From the NCBI RefSeq assembly GCF_003362725.1, contig NZ_QKTV01000002.1, positions 1-64,000 on the forward strand: a stretch of DNA of 64,000 bases, given 5' to 3'. The DNA comes from Winogradskyella aurantiaca. Lineage in GTDB: Bacteria > Bacteroidota > Bacteroidia > Flavobacteriales > Flavobacteriaceae. A program made the position numbers and the translations under genes. Shown here one piece after another: positions 48,693 to 57,441 of this stretch (position 1 is the first letter of the stretch; every line of letters begins with the position of its first letter). The notes under the pieces are model-generated. The model was not told the origin of the DNA, searched no databases, and saw only the letters and a list, made by a program, of their open reading frames with translations.

Positions 48693-49316
48693 TTATTGTT
48701 TTAAAAAGCGTTTCGTTTGACTTTGTTGATCATTAAATACCTTGACCAAATAAACCCCCGATTTCCAATTACTAACATCAACAGAGGACTGTACCCGCGA
48801 TAATAAACGTTGATAAACACGTTTACCTAAAACATCATAAACCTCCAATTGATAGTCATTCAATTGGACAGATTCTAGATTGATGTTTAAAAAGTTTGAT
48901 GAAGGATTTGGTTTTATTGAAAACTTCAAGTCCTGAAAAGCTTGAGTAAGGCTCAAGGTACCCTGTGCAACAACTTCAATGGTACCAAACATTGACCCTG
49001 GATGTGGTTCACAAATATAAGGGTTGGTACCAATCTGATTAAAAGTATGTTCAAAAGTAAACCCAGCAGCTTGAACTGTTCCGCTATCAAAGGATTCGGT
49101 AGCCCCAGCTTGGCTAACAACATTGTGGGATCCGTTATCTACAAACTCCCACCGTACGGTATCACCTACTTCGATGGTTCTATCAGCATTTCTTGGGGAA
49201 TCAGCTGGATCAACATTGGAATTGGACCCAAAGGTCCATTCGATAACATAAGTGTTTTGAGCACTGATATTCAGGCTCAAAATAAAGCTTAAAATAAAGA
49301 GTAGTTTTTTAAACAT
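48693..49316 (-). CDS. Secreted cupredoxin-domain protein with T9SS sorting domain
   Basis: A 207-residue protein with a signal peptide (MFKKLLFILSFILSLNISAQ), a plastocyanin-like domain and a T9SS type A C-terminal sorting domain (FSIKPNPSSNFLNI, VYDVLGKRVY, SGVYLVKVF). The likely type 1 copper ligands are H64, C102, H105 and M109, the classical H-C-H-M set. This predicts a small blue-copper electron carrier displayed on the cell surface or secreted. No neighbouring oxidase or nitrite-reductase gene indicates its partner. Confidence 0.9.
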   Translation of the reverse strand: MFKKLLFILSFILSLNISAQNTYVIEWTFGSNSNVDPADSPRNADRTIEVGDTVRWEFVDNGSHNVVSQAGATESFDSGTVQAAGFTFEHTFNQIGTNPYICEPHPGSMFGTIEVVAQGTLSLTQAFQDLKFSIKPNPSSNFLNINLESVQLNDYQLEVYDVLGKRVYQRLLSRVQSSVDVSNWKSGVYLVKVFNDQQSQTKRFLKQ

Positions 49317-49359
49317 AGGCCAAGTATTATTTCAAAGATAGGAATTTCAAAATAAAATT

Positions 49360-49407
49360 AGCTCTAACCAAAAGCTTTAACAGATTGTTAAGCAGTAGAT
49401 TAGAGCT
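49360..49407. repeat. Nested inverted repeat beyond the carB stop
   Basis: Outer arms AGCTCTAA (49360-49367) and TTAGAGCT (49400-49407) are perfect. Inside them GCTTTAAC / GTTAAGC (49374-49381 and 49387-49393) forms a second stem with a one-base bulge. The pair can fold as a long interrupted hairpin. No T-run follows, so this may be a transcript-end processing or termination element, not a standard intrinsic terminator. Confidence 0.4.
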
Positions 49408-49428
49408 TAATCATTAATGATTCAGTTA

Positions 49429-52281
49429 TTACTTGCTCAAATACATTTTTCTTCTAGAGTACAAATCATAGAATTCATCGTCCTTTAAGCTATCTATAAA
49501 CAAGATACTTTCTCCTGTACTTTTCATCTCTGGACCTAGCTTCTTGTTTACATTAGGAAACTTATTAAATGAGAATACAGGTTGTTTAATGGCATAACCA
49601 TTTAATTCAGGTTTAAAGTTAAAGTCAGTCACCTTATTATGCCCTAACATAATCTTGGTAGCATAATTTACATAAGGCTCACCATAAGCTTTTGCTATGA
49701 AGGGCACCGTTCTTGAAGCTCTAGGATTCGCTTCAATGATATAAACCATATCATCTTTGATAGCAAATTGAATATTGATTAAACCAACGGTGTTCAATGC
49801 AAGGGCAATCTTTTTTGTGTGATCCTTGATTTGCTGCATAACAAACTCACCTAAGTTAAATGGAGGCAAAGTGGCATTACTATCACCAGAATGAATACCA
49901 CATGGCTCTATATGCTCCATGATACCTATGATGTAAACGTTTTCACCATCGCAAATGGCGTCAGCCTCAGCCTCAATAGCGCCATCTAAGTAATGATCCA
50001 GAAGTAACTTATTTCCTGGAATAGATTTTAAAAGATCAATAACATGTTCTTCTAACTCCTGTTTATTAATCACAATCTTCATGCCTTGACCACCTAACAC
50101 ATAGGACGGACGTACCAGTATTGGGAAATTCAAACGATCGGCCACTTCCAAGGCTTGTTCAGCAGTTTCAGCTGTATCAAATTCTGGATATGGAATATTG
50201 TTTTCTTTTAATAAGGTTGAAAAGTTTCCGCGATCCTCAGCTAAATCAAGAGATTGGAAACTAGTCCCCATGATTTTAATACCGTATCTATCCAGTTTCT
50301 CAGCCAATTTTAATGCGGTTTGACCACCTAATTGAACAATAACCCCCTCTGGCTTTTCATGCTGGATGATATCATAAATATGTTCCCAGAAAACGGGTTC
50401 AAAATAAAGCTTGTCGGCAATATCAAAATCTGTTGAAACCGTCTCTGGATTACAGTTAATCATAATAGTCTCATAATCGCATTCTGAAGCGGCCAATACA
50501 CCATGAACACAGCAGTAGTCAAACTCGATACCTTGTCCAATTCGATTTGGTCCAGAACCTAGAACAATGATTTTTTTTCGGTCGGATACAACGCTTTCAT
50601 TATCAACAGACACCACACCATCTTCTGTCTCCATCTCACTCTCAAAGGTTGAGTAGTAGTAAGGTGTTTGAGCTCTAAATTCAGCCGCACAAGTGTCAAC
50701 GAGCTTGTAAACGCGATTAATATTAAACTCACGACGCTTATTGTGAACTTCGCTTTCAAGACAGCCGAGCATATGAGCAATCTGTCGGTCTCCATAGCCC
50801 TTTTGCTTCGCCTCCAAGAGCAGTTCTTTCTCAATGGAATCAATGTTGTAAGTAGAAATCTCTTGTTCTAAGTGAAATAACTCTTCATATTGCTTGAGAT
50901 ACCACATATCAATTTTAGTGATCTCATGTATACGGCTTAAAGGAATTCCTATTTGAATGGCATCATATAGCACAAATACTCGATCCCAACTTGCATGTTT
51001 CAGCTTATCAATAATTTGATCGTAATCCTTATACCCTTTTCCGTCAGCACCTAAACCATTTCGTTTTATTTCTAAGGACTGGGTTGCTTTGTGAAGCGCT
51101 TCCTGAAATGAACGTCCAATAGCCATTACCTCACCTACTGCTTTCATTTGAAGCCCTAAGGTTCTGTCTGATCCTTCAAACTTGTCGAAATTCCATCTTG
51201 GAATTTTAACAATTACATAGTCAAGAGTCGGTTCAAATAAGGCAGATGTTGATTTGGTAATTTGATTATTCAATTCATCAAGCGTGTAGCCTAAAGCCAA
51301 CTTAGCTGCAATTTTTGCAATTGGGTATCCCGTAGCCTTACTAGCTAAAGCTGAAGATCTTGACACCCTTGGATTAATCTCAATAGCTATAATTTCTTCA
51401 TCATCATCGGGGCTCACTGCAAACTGCACATTACATCCTCCCGCAAAATCCCCAATACTACGCATCATATGAATGGCCATATCACGCATTTTCTGGAAGG
51501 TCCTATCAGACAAAGTCATCGCAGGTGCCACAGTAATAGAATCGCCTGTATGAATACCCATTGGGTCCATATTTTCAATGGTACAGATGATAACAACATT
51601 ATCATTCTTATCTCGTAATAACTCCAGCTCATACTCCTTCCAGCCCATCATGGCCTTATCAATCATAACTTCATGAATTGGCGATATCTCCAATCCTCTC
51701 GTTAGTGACTTGTCAAATTCCTTTTCATCATATACTATTGATGCACCAGCACCACCTAGTGTAAAGGAAGCTCTAATACATAATGGAAAACCAAATTCCT
51801 GCGCAATTTCTTTTCCTTTAAGAAAGGATGTTGCAGTTGCTTGAGGCGCCATACCCACTCCTATTTCAGTCATTAGCTCTCTAAACTTCTCTCTATCCTC
51901 CGTTATATTAATGGCATCAATATCAACCCCAATAATTTTCACACCAAAGTCATCCCAAATACCTTTTTCATCAGCTTCAATACATAAATTTAAAGCTGTT
52001 TGTCCTCCCATTGTTGGTAGTACAGCATCAATTTGAGGATGTTCTTTTAATATTTTTACAATTGACTTGGTATTGAGTGGTAACAAATACACATGATCTG
52101 CCATTGTTGGATCGGTCATGATAGTGGCTGGATTCGAATTGATAAGAATCGTTTCAATTCCGTCCTCTCTCAGTGATCTTAACGCTTGAGAACCAGAATA
52201 GTCAAACTCACAGGCTTGTCCAATAATAATAGGTCCTGACCCAATTAGCAGAATAGATTTAATGTCTTTGTTTTTAGGCAT
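49429..52281 (-). CDS. carB: Carbamoyl-phosphate synthase large subunit, lacking the allosteric domain
   Basis: Ammonia/glutamine-dependent synthase that supplies carbamoyl phosphate for pyrimidine and arginine synthesis. Both ATP-grasp halves are complete: IIIGQACEFDYSGSQA and GSGPNRIGQGIEFDYC mark their starts, and both have the E-x-N-PR motif (AIEINPRVSRSSAL; IEANPRASRTVPF). At 950 residues the protein ends just after the second half (ESILFIDSLKDDEFYDLYSR), while the E. coli protein of 1073 has a further MGS allosteric domain. UMP/ornithine control should be absent or located elsewhere. carA is not in the window. Confidence 0.96.
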   Translation of the reverse strand: MPKNKDIKSILLIGSGPIIIGQACEFDYSGSQALRSLREDGIETILINSNPATIMTDPTMADHVYLLPLNTKSIVKILKEHPQIDAVLPTMGGQTALNLCIEADEKGIWDDFGVKIIGVDIDAINITEDREKFRELMTEIGVGMAPQATATSFLKGKEIAQEFGFPLCIRASFTLGGAGASIVYDEKEFDKSLTRGLEISPIHEVMIDKAMMGWKEYELELLRDKNDNVVIICTIENMDPMGIHTGDSITVAPAMTLSDRTFQKMRDMAIHMMRSIGDFAGGCNVQFAVSPDDDEEIIAIEINPRVSRSSALASKATGYPIAKIAAKLALGYTLDELNNQITKSTSALFEPTLDYVIVKIPRWNFDKFEGSDRTLGLQMKAVGEVMAIGRSFQEALHKATQSLEIKRNGLGADGKGYKDYDQIIDKLKHASWDRVFVLYDAIQIGIPLSRIHEITKIDMWYLKQYEELFHLEQEISTYNIDSIEKELLLEAKQKGYGDRQIAHMLGCLESEVHNKRREFNINRVYKLVDTCAAEFRAQTPYYYSTFESEMETEDGVVSVDNESVVSDRKKIIVLGSGPNRIGQGIEFDYCCVHGVLAASECDYETIMINCNPETVSTDFDIADKLYFEPVFWEHIYDIIQHEKPEGVIVQLGGQTALKLAEKLDRYGIKIMGTSFQSLDLAEDRGNFSTLLKENNIPYPEFDTAETAEQALEVADRLNFPILVRPSYVLGGQGMKIVINKQELEEHVIDLLKSIPGNKLLLDHYLDGAIEAEADAICDGENVYIIGIMEHIEPCGIHSGDSNATLPPFNLGEFVMQQIKDHTKKIALALNTVGLINIQFAIKDDMVYIIEANPRASRTVPFIAKAYGEPYVNYATKIMLGHNKVTDFNFKPELNGYAIKQPVFSFNKFPNVNKKLGPEMKSTGESILFIDSLKDDEFYDLYSRRKMYLSK

Positions 52282-52328
52282 TTTTTAGGTTTTTTTTCGG
52301 TGTGTAAAAATAGGTATTGGTTGGGTAC

Positions 52329-52360
52329 AAAAAAAGGCGTTACACTTAAGCAACACCTTT
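52329..52360 (-). terminator. Rho-independent terminator after rpmH
   Basis: Minus strand AAAGGTGTT / AACGCCTTT, a 9-bp stem with one G-U pair and a 13-base loop, followed by TTTT. It lies 23 bp past the rpmH stop and 48 bp before the carB start, so it separates the two. Confidence 0.75.
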
Positions 52361-52382
52361 AAATATTAACAATTGTTAATCA

Positions 52383-52544
52383 TTATCTTTTATGTCTTGA
52401 TTCAGATGACACAGACAATTTCTTTCTTCCTTTAGCACGTCTTCTAGCTAATACTTTTCTTCCATTAGCACTTGCCATGCGCTCTCTAAACCCATGTTTG
52501 TTTCTTCTCTTTCTTTTAGATGGCTGAAACGTTCTTTTACTCAT
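52383..52544 (-). CDS. rpmH: 50S ribosomal protein L34 (bL34)
   Basis: A 53-residue, highly basic protein below most ORF size cut-offs. It starts [20 protein letters not shown] and continues [20 protein letters not shown], matching the bL34 consensus along its length, with a flavobacterial C-terminal extension ([13 protein letters not shown]). It has its own consensus promoter and terminator. In many bacteria rpmH lies near rnpA and the origin, but here it does not. Confidence 0.98.
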   Translation of the reverse strand: MSKRTFQPSKRKRRNKHGFRERMASANGRKVLARRRAKGRKKLSVSSESRHKR

Positions 52545-52602
52545 TGCCTTGTGTCTTTATATATGTTGAATCTAAATGATTAGCTTTTTTCAAAACTGCG
52601 TG

Positions 52603-52632
52603 CAAATATACAACAAGTTTTTACTTTAACAA
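52603..52632 (-). promoter_or_regulatory. rpmH promoter (TTG-N19-TATATTTG)
   Basis: Minus strand TTG (52632-52630), exactly 19 bases, then TATATTTG (52610-52603). It is a perfect match to the Bacteroidota housekeeping promoter and one of the two cleanest in the window. Confidence 0.85.
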
Positions 52633-52666
52633 GAAGCATTTATAAAATTATTTTTAATTGTTTTAT

Positions 52667-52674
52667 TAACTTTG
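52667..52674 (+). promoter_or_regulatory. -7 promoter box of the 52698 gene
   Basis: TAACTTTG followed by C matches TAnnTTTG, 23 bases before the ATG at 52698. The intergenic region thus carries two diverging promoters, this one and that of rpmH. Confidence 0.5.
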
Positions 52675-52697
52675 CAGCCCATTTAAAATACAGGTAC

Positions 52698-53264
52698 ATG
52701 TTCAATAAAAATATAAAATTAGTTCTTGCGGCAGTCATCATTGCATATGCGGGATATCAATTTTACGAAGGATATATTGGTAACGGCATAATGTTCATTT
52801 TACTTTCGTCTATTTTCATATTTCTGTATTTCAAAAACGAATTAATTTTACTTGCTTTTCTTAGGCTACGTAAACAGGATTTTGACGGTGCCAAAAAGTG
52901 GTTGGTAAAAATTAAAAATCCAGAAGCTAATCTTGTTAAGAAGCAGCAAGGCTATTTAAACTTCTTATTTGGGATCATGGAATCCCAAACTAACATGAAT
53001 GCCGCTGAGAAATATTTTAAAAAAGCGATTTCATTAGGTCTATCTATGGACCATGATTTAGCGATGGCCAAATTAAATCTTGCCGGTATTGCTTTTAGTA
53101 AACGTCGAAAAATGGAGGCTCAGAAATTGTTAACCGAGGCTCAAAAACTCGACAAACGTAACATGCTTGGGGATCAGATAAAAATGATGAAACAACAAAT
53201 GAAAAAAGCTTCAATTCCTAATCAGCATTACGGCAACAGACAACAAATGGGTCGTAGACGTTGA
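52698..53264 (+). CDS. Membrane protein with TPR-like repeats
   Basis: A 188-residue protein with two N-terminal transmembrane segments (about 7-22 and 30-55: LVLAAVIIAYAGYQFYEG, MFILLSSIFIFLYF). Two TPR-like helix pairs follow (about 95-165: ESQTNMNAAEKYFKKAIS; AMAKLNLAGIAFSKRRKMEA), then a basic tail ending GRRR. It is probably an inner-membrane scaffold of unknown function. It converges on the cardiolipin synthase gene with no gap. Confidence 0.8.
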   Translation: MFNKNIKLVLAAVIIAYAGYQFYEGYIGNGIMFILLSSIFIFLYFKNELILLAFLRLRKQDFDGAKKWLVKIKNPEANLVKKQQGYLNFLFGIMESQTNMNAAEKYFKKAISLGLSMDHDLAMAKLNLAGIAFSKRRKMEAQKLLTEAQKLDKRNMLGDQIKMMKQQMKKASIPNQHYGNRQQMGRRR

Positions 53265-54716
53265 TTACAGGAGTGGGGCTAAAAGTTTTGATAGGGCCTC
53301 AAGTAGTTTATGTGCAATGGGACGTTTGATCCAGGTATCCAATTGTAGTTTTTCCGAATCTTTCAGATCATTTAAAAATTGAGTCTTTAGAATCTTACTT
53401 GTCTCTCTGTGGTAAATGAAGGCATTGACCTCAAAATTAATTTCAAAACTTCTATAATCCATATTGGCTGTGCCAATTGAACACACCTGATCATCTAGAA
53501 CTATGGTTTTAGCGTGAACAAATCCTTTGGAGTACCGATAGACCTCCACCCCAGCCTCTAGCATTGGCTGCAAATAAGAATTGGTTGCAGACCCGGAAAT
53601 CCAGGAATCAGAGTTTTTTGGAATCAATAATTTAACCTCTATTCCACTCCTAGCGGCTGTCTGCAAGGCAGTAATAATCTCATTATTTGGAATAAAATAA
53701 GGAGTCGTGATGTAAATGTAATTCTTGGCTGCAAAAATACTCGCCAATATAGCCTGCATAATACTCGGCCAATCAGTGTCTGGTCCGCTGTCCACTATTT
53801 GTATGCCTGAAACATTACGTGTTTCAACATCTGGAAAATAGTCTTCCACTACTTCAATTTCCCCATTCTTTACAAAATCCCAGGTTGTAAAAAATAAAAT
53901 CTGAAGTGGTTTAACAGATTCCCCTTCAAGACGTAAATGGGTATCACGCCAATATGGATTCGTCTCATCATCATTAACATAGTAATCCGAAACGTTGATA
54001 CCACCTATATAACCGATTTTGCCATCAATCACAACAATTTTACGGTGATCACGGTAATTCATCTTACTTGTAAAACCCTTAAATAGTACCGGCATGAAAG
54101 GAAAATGTTTTATTCCTGCTTTTGACATAAGAGCCTTAGAACGTTGGGATATTTTGCTTCCCACATCGTCATATATCAAACGTACCTTGACTCCTGCCCT
54201 AGCCTTTTGGCACAACAACTCGATGAGTTCTGTTCCAATACTATCATCCCGAATGATATAATATTCTAAATGAATATGGTGTTGGGCGGCAATGATATCT
54301 TTAAATAGTTCCGCAAATTTCTCTTCCCCATTAACTAAAATCTGTACATCATTAAAAATGGTGAGTTTAGACTTTTCATTATTATAAATAAGTTTGAAAA
54401 GTTTCGACTTATCATCGAGAACCTCCTCAACAAATTCTTCCTGATATTTCTTGAGCTTTAATTTGTCAAGGATTTGACGAACCACCTTTTGATCTAGGAT
54501 GTTCTTTCTGTTAAAAATTTTGGATTTCCTGTAGTCTTGCCCAAAGAGGACATAAACAAATAAGCCAAGAAAAGGAACCATCAGTAAGACCAGAATATAA
54601 CTTACTGTTTTACTTGGGTTTATTTGTTTAAAGAGAATAACAAAAATTAAAGCTACAGCCAGGACAAAATTAATTGTCACTAGAATAGTCCAGATATTCT
54701 CCTTTATGTATTCCAA
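53265..54716 (-). CDS. cls: Cardiolipin synthase (phospholipase D family)
   Basis: Integral membrane phospholipid synthase of 483 residues. Two N-terminal transmembrane helices (about 8-55: ILVTINFVLAVALIFVILF; YILVLLMVPFLGLFVYVLFG) precede two PLD domains, each with an HKD motif: HRKIVVIDGKIGYIGG and HAKTIVLDDQVCSIG. It condenses phosphatidylglycerol into cardiolipin. Starts 3 bp after the lytic transglycosylase gene, so the two envelope genes share a transcript. Confidence 0.95.
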   Translation of the reverse strand: MEYIKENIWTILVTINFVLAVALIFVILFKQINPSKTVSYILVLLMVPFLGLFVYVLFGQDYRKSKIFNRKNILDQKVVRQILDKLKLKKYQEEFVEEVLDDKSKLFKLIYNNEKSKLTIFNDVQILVNGEEKFAELFKDIIAAQHHIHLEYYIIRDDSIGTELIELLCQKARAGVKVRLIYDDVGSKISQRSKALMSKAGIKHFPFMPVLFKGFTSKMNYRDHRKIVVIDGKIGYIGGINVSDYYVNDDETNPYWRDTHLRLEGESVKPLQILFFTTWDFVKNGEIEVVEDYFPDVETRNVSGIQIVDSGPDTDWPSIMQAILASIFAAKNYIYITTPYFIPNNEIITALQTAARSGIEVKLLIPKNSDSWISGSATNSYLQPMLEAGVEVYRYSKGFVHAKTIVLDDQVCSIGTANMDYRSFEINFEVNAFIYHRETSKILKTQFLNDLKDSEKLQLDTWIKRPIAHKLLEALSKLLAPLL

Positions 54717-54719
54717 TAA

Positions 54720-55652
54720 TTAAGGATTAGAATAATGACCGTCTTCAGGAATATCTATGTAATATACTTTTCGGGACTTGTTATTTAAGTGTGGTTCTCG
54801 CAACCAGGGATTGTGAATTTTCAAAATCTTATAATTAATCCCAAAGTCCATGGCAAAAGCAGCAAAATCAGCTACTGCGGTATCTACTTTAACCTCATAG
54901 GTTGGTACATTAGAATACAAGTGGTCCTCCTTAAAGTTAAATCCATACTTCGATGGATGGGATAAAATTTCCTTGAGTGCTACAATTCTATATAGATAGC
55001 GTCCTGTCTCTTCACCCAATAGTAGATCATAATAATCCTTAACTCCTTGATTTTCCAATCTTCTGGCAATTCCTTTTTTACCAGCATTGTATGATGCAGC
55101 TGCTAATGTCCATGTACCAAATTGCTCTTTGGCTTCCAAAAGGTATTTACAGGCCACTTCTGTTGCCTTCTCTAAATGGTATCGCTCGTCAACATTATCA
55201 TTGATCTCAAGACCATTCTCACGTCCCGTAGTCTTCATAATTTGCCAAAACCCGCGGGCACCAGCCGGTGAAACCACATTCAAAAGTCCACTTTCAATCA
55301 CCGCCAAGTACTTAAAATCATCTGGAACCCCATTCTTTTTGAGAATTGGTTCAATAATTGGAAAATACTTAGCAGAACGTTTAAACATTAACAAACCATT
55401 AGACTGCCAGTAGGTGTTTACCAAGAGCTCTCTGTCCATTTTTTCAAAAACATCTGGATTTTCAAGTGGCAAGGCCTCACCTGCAAAATTTAAATCACTT
55501 GGTACCGTTAGAGCGTAAACATTATAGTCATTTACCATTGGCTTTTCATTACTCACATTGGTATCTGCAGGTGCCTTTTGAACAGCGTAAATAAACAAAC
55601 AGCACACACACATTAAACCAATTACCGAAAGGAGGGATTTTAAAGCTTTCAT
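54720..55652 (-). CDS. Lytic transglycosylase, SLT domain
   Basis: A 310-residue peptidoglycan lytic transglycosylase of the MltD/Slt70 type. An N-terminal signal or anchor (SLLSVIGLMCVCCLFIYAV) is followed by an SLT domain (about 110-230). The catalytic glutamate lies in LAVIESGLLNVVSP; GARGFWQIMKTTGREN and LAAASYNAGKKGI complete the family motifs. No LysM repeats are present, unlike E. coli MltD. It cleaves glycan strands to anhydro-muropeptides. Grouped with cls. Confidence 0.93.
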   Translation of the reverse strand: MKALKSLLSVIGLMCVCCLFIYAVQKAPADTNVSNEKPMVNDYNVYALTVPSDLNFAGEALPLENPDVFEKMDRELLVNTYWQSNGLLMFKRSAKYFPIIEPILKKNGVPDDFKYLAVIESGLLNVVSPAGARGFWQIMKTTGRENGLEINDNVDERYHLEKATEVACKYLLEAKEQFGTWTLAAASYNAGKKGIARRLENQGVKDYYDLLLGEETGRYLYRIVALKEILSHPSKYGFNFKEDHLYSNVPTYEVKVDTAVADFAAFAMDFGINYKILKIHNPWLREPHLNNKSRKVYYIDIPEDGHYSNP

Positions 55653-55700
55653 CTTCTTTTTTGTTTAAAGTTATTTATTAATTCTCTGCTGGCAAAGATC

Positions 55701-56360
55701 CTAGGCCATCAGTTTAGGTAAATTTTCGTTAAACCACTTATACTTATTGATAATCATAATATGGGTGCCACCTTTTATAACAATGGTTTTTCCATTACAT
55801 GAATTTGGAAATACCAAATCACTATCACCATGTATAAAAATAGTTTGTTCATCTGGTGCTTCCTGAGCCCAACAAACAATTTGCTTAATGGCCCAGTCCA
55901 AATAATCCTTATCCCTAACGCTTAGATACTTTTCATATAACTCCACACGTTTCTTGGCCGTCTCACCAAAAGCGTATTTGAGAAGGACCTCAATATTGGT
56001 GACTAATTGGGTTGGCAGTATTTTATAAGTCTTAGTTTTTCTTAAAAATTTCAAATGAACTGGCAACTCATGATGCGATTTGACACTGGAAATAACAATC
56101 ACTTTTTTGCAATGAAGGACTTTGGCCATTTCCTGCACTAACATACCACCAAAAGATACTCCAATTAAAACCGGATTATCGTGGCTTACATATGAACACA
56201 TACGTTTCGCATAAGAAAACAATGATTCTTCACTTAAAGGAAGAATCCATTCTAGCCAATGGATTTGATAGTCCTCTTCTGGCAGCTTTATATATTCAAA
56301 AATGCTGGGGTTAGCAGCCATTCCAGGCATCATGTAGACGTGAGTTAGATTTGAAGCCAT
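55701..56360 (-). CDS. Alpha/beta hydrolase
   Basis: A 219-residue alpha/beta-hydrolase fold protein without a signal peptide. The nucleophile elbow is GVSFGGM (serine near residue 69), an acidic residue lies in the FIHGDSDLVFP segment, and the histidine in KGGTHIMIINKYKW is the third member of the triad. Substrate unknown. It diverges from the small GNAT-like gene at 56517. Confidence 0.88.
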   Translation of the reverse strand: MASNLTHVYMMPGMAANPSIFEYIKLPEEDYQIHWLEWILPLSEESLFSYAKRMCSYVSHDNPVLIGVSFGGMLVQEMAKVLHCKKVIVISSVKSHHELPVHLKFLRKTKTYKILPTQLVTNIEVLLKYAFGETAKKRVELYEKYLSVRDKDYLDWAIKQIVCWAQEAPDEQTIFIHGDSDLVFPNSCNGKTIVIKGGTHIMIINKYKWFNENLPKLMA

Positions 56361-56443
56361 CTTCGAATTTCTTTTAATCTTAGAGCTGACGTGGGATACA
56401 CAGGGTTTAAGACCCTTAAATTCAATAGTTAAGGGATTTTTTG

Positions 56444-56451
56444 TACCTTTG
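56444..56451 (+). promoter_or_regulatory. -7 promoter box of the GNAT-like gene, with downstream leader hairpin
   Basis: TACCTTTG followed by C matches TAnnTTTG. The transcript would start near 56458; its first bases contain AACTATA / TATAGTT (56461-56480), a 7-bp stem with a 6-base loop, about 37 bases before the ATG. Confidence 0.55.
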
Positions 56452-56516
56452 CATCCACAAAACTATAGAAAATTATAGTTCCTACTCGACCAACCTAGAA
56501 TTTAAATTAAAGAAAT

Positions 56517-56813
56517 ATGACAGAAGCTGTTGAACTGATTGACAATGATTTCTTGCGTCAATATGAATTGAAGGTGGAAGATAGTATGGCCGTAATCGAA
56601 TACTCTCTTCAAGAACGCAAAATCTTCTTAACTAAAATGGTAATCCCTGAAGAAATACATTCAGAGGATTTTCAGAAAGATTTTCTAGAACTGGTTTTTA
56701 ATAATATTAAAGAGCGAAATATCAGCGTAGTTCCAACAAGTCCAGAGATCGCTAAATTTGTCAGAAGCAACAGAAAGTATAAGCGAATGTTACCAGTGGG
56801 CATCCGCATCTAA
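56517..56813 (+). CDS. Small GNAT-like protein (YidJ/NATD1-type)
   Basis: A 98-residue protein of the compact GNAT-like family found in bacteria and as human NATD1. The segments AVIEYSLQERKIFLTKMVIP and DFQKDFLELVFNNIKERNIS, and the C-terminal VVPTSPEIAKFVRSNRKYKR, match the core that binds acetyl-CoA in larger family members. Enzymatic activity is unproven for this family. A hairpin terminator follows the stop directly. Confidence 0.85.
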   Translation: MTEAVELIDNDFLRQYELKVEDSMAVIEYSLQERKIFLTKMVIPEEIHSEDFQKDFLELVFNNIKERNISVVPTSPEIAKFVRSNRKYKRMLPVGIRI

Positions 56814-56826
56814 GACCTAATACAAA

Positions 56827-56860
56827 TAAAAAAACCGAAGTTTATACTTCGGTTTTTTTA
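56827..56860. terminator. Bidirectional terminator
   Basis: Perfect stem AAAAAACCGAAG / CTTCGGTTTTTT with a TTTATA loop. It serves the GNAT-like gene in the plus direction and the lipocalin-like gene in the minus direction; T-runs flank both sides. Confidence 0.9.
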
Positions 56861-56867
56861 TTTATAT

Positions 56868-57398
56868 TTATTCCTGTTTGGTATAAACAATGGTAAAATC
56901 CTCTGTGAATTCAACCTCAAAGTTATCATCATAAACAACTAGTGCATCATTCAAGGTGAAGGTTAAAGTATTTCCATCGATTTGAGCAATCAATGGTTCA
57001 TCTTCAAAATCTTCTTCAATTAAAAAAACCTGATTTTCGGTTCTATTCCAATTCAATACAAACGAATCCGTTTCAAAATCGCAATCCACATCAAATACAA
57101 AACTATCTGTAGTGCCAGTTTCTACAAAAACTTCAATATCTATGGACGAGGATGTATCCACAAAAGCAGTATTTGAAGAATTAAAGGTAATTGTCTCATT
57201 ATCTAGACAATCTATTTCCTCTAACAGATTGGTATTAGCAATACCATCATTGTTAATGTCAAAAGCTGTTTCTGTATTCCATTCTGTTAATTTCCAAAGA
57301 CCTAATAAGTCATCAGTCTCGCTTAAAGGAACAGAATCATCTGATGAACATGATATTAAAATTATTGAAAGGCAGCCAAGTAATAGAATTTTTTTCAT
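56868..57398 (-). CDS. Lipocalin-like lipoprotein
   Basis: A 176-residue lipoprotein: signal MKKILLLGCLSIILISCSSDD with the lipobox cysteine near residue 17. The mature part has the LLGLWKLTEWN opening and a beta-rich, acidic core (with ETITFNSSNTAFVD and GNTLTFTLNDALVVYD) that resembles Bacteroidota lipocalin-like or DUF-type domains. The calcium-loop-like DINNDGIANTN may bind a metal. Role unknown; likely outer-membrane anchored. Confidence 0.8.
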   Translation of the reverse strand: MKKILLLGCLSIILISCSSDDSVPLSETDDLLGLWKLTEWNTETAFDINNDGIANTNLLEEIDCLDNETITFNSSNTAFVDTSSSIDIEVFVETGTTDSFVFDVDCDFETDSFVLNWNRTENQVFLIEEDFEDEPLIAQIDGNTLTFTLNDALVVYDDNFEVEFTEDFTIVYTKQE

Positions 57399-57423
57399 AA
57401 TAAATTTGGGTTTAAGAATAACC

Positions 57424-57431
57424 CAAATATA
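57424..57431 (-). promoter_or_regulatory. -7 promoter box of the lipocalin-like gene
   Basis: Minus strand TATATTTG matches TAnnTTTG, 25 bases upstream of the ATG at 57398. It lies just past the mtaB stop, so the gene has its own promoter in addition to any read-through from mtaB. Confidence 0.5.
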
Positions 57432-57441
57432 GCTGAAATAA

